From a bacterium (GTDB taxonomy: Bacteria; Fidelibacterota; Marinisomatia; Marinisomatales; JAHJCW01), in assembly GCA_018812885.1 (NCBI GenBank), contig JAHJCW010000117.1, positions 1 to 7,971 of the forward strand: 7,971 nt of DNA. The letters are read 5' to 3'. Positions within the stretch are counted from its first letter, which is position 1; every line of letters begins with the position of its first letter. The notes below the pieces were generated by a model. The model had not been told where the DNA came from, searched no databases, and saw only the letters and a list, made by a program, of their open reading frames with translations. Below, one piece after another: positions 6,363-7,971 of this stretch. A program made the position numbers and the translations under genes.

Positions 6363-7844
6363 ATGAAAAAAATTATTGGCGCGATTGATCAGGGAACCAC
6401 TAGCACCAGATTTATTTTATTTGATCACGATAGCAACATCATAGCGTCTCACCAGATCGAGCACAAGCAGATATTCCCCAAAGCCGGTTGGGTGGAACAC
6501 GATCCGCTAGAGATTTGGAAGAACACAAAACAAGTCATCGCAATAACTTTGCAAAAAGCTGGAATGTCCGATAAACAAATAATAGCGATTGGTATTACAA
6601 ATCAACGTGAAACTACTGTTATTTGGGACAAGAAAACCGGAAAACCATATCATAATGCCATTGTCTGGCAAGACACCCGTACAGATCAAATTTGCAGATC
6701 TTTAAAAAATAATGAAAAATTATTTCAGCTAAAAACAGGTCTCCCCATCGCAACATATTTTTCAGGTCCAAAGATAAAATGGCTACTGGATAATGTGAAA
6801 GGACTTCGTAAAGCTGCAAACAATGGAGATGCAATATTTGGAAATATGGATAGCTGGATAACCTGGAATTTGACTGGCGGAAAGCACATCACTGATGTAT
6901 CAAACGCCAGTCGAACAATGTTGATGGATCTAAAAACACTTGATTGGGATTCCGAATTATTAGAAATACTTGATATCCCGCGAAAAATGCTGCCTAAAAT
7001 TTGTTCATCTTCAGAAATTTATGGAAAAACAAAATTCGGATTCGAAAAGGAAATTCCAATTTCAGGAATTCTAGGAGACCAACAAGCTGCACTTTTCGGT
7101 CAAACCTGCTTCCAAAAAGGAGATGTAAAGAACACCTATGGCACGGGATGTTTCATATTGCTCAACACTGGAAACGAGATAGTACAATCACAAAACGGGT
7201 TGTTAACTACTGTTGGATACAAAATACAAGATCAGAAACCGGTTTATGCTCTGGAAGGTTCAGTAGCAATGGCCGGATCACTAATTCAATGGATTCGTGA
7301 TAATTTTAATTTGATAACAGAATCTCACGAGATCAATGACCTTGCTGAAATGGTAGAAGACAATGGCGGCGTTTATTTTGTGCCTGCTTTTTCCGGTCTT
7401 TTCGCTCCACATTGGAATTCAAGAGCACGCGGAACAATTATCGGGCTTACTCATTTTGCAAATAAATCGCATATAGCGCGTTCAGTTTTGGAAGCGACTG
7501 CATTCCAAACCCGTGATGTATTTGAAGCAATGCAGAAAGATTCTGGATTTAATATCATTAAATTAAAGGTTGATGGCGGGATGACGGCAAGTAAATTACT
7601 AATGCAATTTCAGGCAGATATTCTAAATGCTTCCGTTATTTTGCCAAATATTGCTGAAACAACTGCCCTTGGTGCAGCCTATGCAGCCGGACTTGCAGTT
7701 GGGTTTTGGAAAGATACAAAGGAATTACAGAAAAATTGGAAAGAGAAAAAAGTCTGGAATTCAACAATGAATGTAAATAAAAGAACGAAACTATGCAATC
7801 ATTGGCAGAGGGCTGTTAAACGTTCGCTTGATTGGGAGGAATAA
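6363..7844 (+). CDS. glpK: Glycerol kinase
   Basis: Glycerol kinase phosphorylates glycerol to sn-glycerol 3-phosphate with ATP, trapping it in the cell for lipid synthesis or glycolysis. The 493-residue FGGY-family protein is complete and close to the usual 500. It starts with the phosphate-binding motif AIDQGTTSTR (7-16). Glycerol-contacting residues are at their expected places: Arg82-Glu83 in TNQRETT, Tyr132 in TYFSGPK and Asp239-Gln240 in GDQQAALFGQ. NTYGTGCF, PAFSGLFAPHW and VDGGMTASKLLMQFQADIL are also typical; these motifs separate it from xylulose or gluconate kinases. It follows hypD by two bases and precedes a lipase-like gene by two, so it is probably part of the same transcript. 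A glycerol facilitator (glpF) or glycerol-3-phosphate dehydrogenase (glpD), often its neighbours, is not seen. I see no frameshift or missing key residue. Confidence 0.95.
   Translation: MKKIIGAIDQGTTSTRFILFDHDSNIIASHQIEHKQIFPKAGWVEHDPLEIWKNTKQVIAITLQKAGMSDKQIIAIGITNQRETTVIWDKKTGKPYHNAIVWQDTRTDQICRSLKNNEKLFQLKTGLPIATYFSGPKIKWLLDNVKGLRKAANNGDAIFGNMDSWITWNLTGGKHITDVSNASRTMLMDLKTLDWDSELLEILDIPRKMLPKICSSSEIYGKTKFGFEKEIPISGILGDQQAALFGQTCFQKGDVKNTYGTGCFILLNTGNEIVQSQNGLLTTVGYKIQDQKPVYALEGSVAMAGSLIQWIRDNFNLITESHEINDLAEMVEDNGGVYFVPAFSGLFAPHWNSRARGTIIGLTHFANKSHIARSVLEATAFQTRDVFEAMQKDSGFNIIKLKVDGGMTASKLLMQFQADILNASVILPNIAETTALGAAYAAGLAVGFWKDTKELQKNWKEKKVWNSTMNVNKRTKLCNHWQRAVKRSLDWEE
7834..7840 (+). promoter_or_regulatory. 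Ribosome binding site of the hydrolase gene
   Basis: GGGAGGA lies in the last codons of glpK and ends six bases before the ATG at 7847. It is one of the strongest Shine-Dalgarno sites in the window and supports both this start and cotranscription with glpK. Confidence 0.75.
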
Positions 7845-7846
7845 CA

Positions 7847-7971
7847 ATGAATCTATCAAAGCATCATCAACCGTTTTCACATAATACAAAAAGTGAAGTT
7901 GGCATTCTGATAATTCATGGAATTACATCGACAACTTCTTCTATGGAATATTTGGCAAAACAATTTGGCAA
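7847..7971 (+). CDS. Alpha/beta-hydrolase, monoacylglycerol lipase/carboxylesterase-like (partial, cut by window edge)
   Basis: Only the first 41 residues are present; the gene runs off the right edge. After a polar start with no signal peptide, residues 18-26 read VGILIIHGI: a beta strand followed by the His24-Gly25 oxyanion-loop motif of alpha/beta-hydrolases. The next part, TSTTSSMEYLAKQFG, matches the pattern after this motif in bacterial monoacylglycerol lipases and Est30-type carboxylesterases (HGFTG...SM..LA). The catalytic Ser, Asp and His lie outside the window, so activity and substrate are not established. It starts two bases after glpK. A lipase releasing glycerol next to glycerol kinase would make a short acylglycerol-to-glycerol-3-phosphate route; this is inference from context. 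It could also be another esterase or thioesterase of the fold. Confidence 0.75.
   Translation, partial: MNLSKHHQPFSHNTKSEVGILIIHGITSTTSSMEYLAKQFG

Noticed and set aside
7001..7300. A 99-codon open frame on the + strand inside glpK
   Set aside because: It lies in another frame within well-conserved glycerol kinase motifs and shows no family features, so it is a shadow of glpK.
1..7971. CRISPR array, tRNA, rRNA, insertion sequence or prophage parts
   Set aside because: No regularly spaced long repeats, cloverleaf-like segments, rRNA motifs, transposase or phage proteins are seen on either strand.

Overview
The window is about two thirds AT and reads almost entirely on the + strand. It comes from a Gram-negative-type bacterium: the first gene encodes a secreted beta-barrel protein with a signal peptide and a C-terminal phenylalanine. 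Low GC, a signal peptide ending in Ala-Gln, and clean Shine-Dalgarno sites before only some genes would suit the Ignavibacteria/Bacteroidota-Chlorobi group. This is an impression from style, not a placement.

Layout: (1) 98-1174, a porin-like outer-membrane protein standing alone. (2) 1329-4741, hypA-hypB-hypF, closely spaced (gaps of 9 and 14 bases), preceded by a 154-base intergenic region with a possible promoter and a direct repeat. (3) 4742-4947, a 206-base spacer with an inverted-repeat element, a 9-bp tandem repeat and a small palindrome, but no convincing gene. (4) 4948-6360, hypC-hypD, directly abutting. (5) 6363-7844, glpK (glycerol kinase), two bases after hypD. (6) 7847 to the right edge, the start of an alpha/beta-hydrolase resembling monoacylglycerol lipases/carboxylesterases, two bases after glpK.

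The five Hyp proteins form most of the [NiFe]-hydrogenase maturation pathway. HypF activates carbamoyl phosphate, and HypC-HypD carry and assemble the Fe(CN)2CO unit. HypA and HypB deliver nickel. All the family-defining residues I looked for are present, so the pathway looks functional. HypE, the partner that receives the carbamoyl group from HypF and turns it into cyanide, is not in the window. Its common place after hypD is taken by glpK and a lipase-like gene, which together could release glycerol from acylglycerols and phosphorylate it. No hydrogenase structural gene is in view.

I see no clearly new system. The points most worth a second look are the missing hypE with glycerol genes in its place, a TTCGT motif repeated at the same 25-bp spacing upstream of both hypA and hypC, the inverted-repeat element between hypF and hypC, and the TTG start of hypF.
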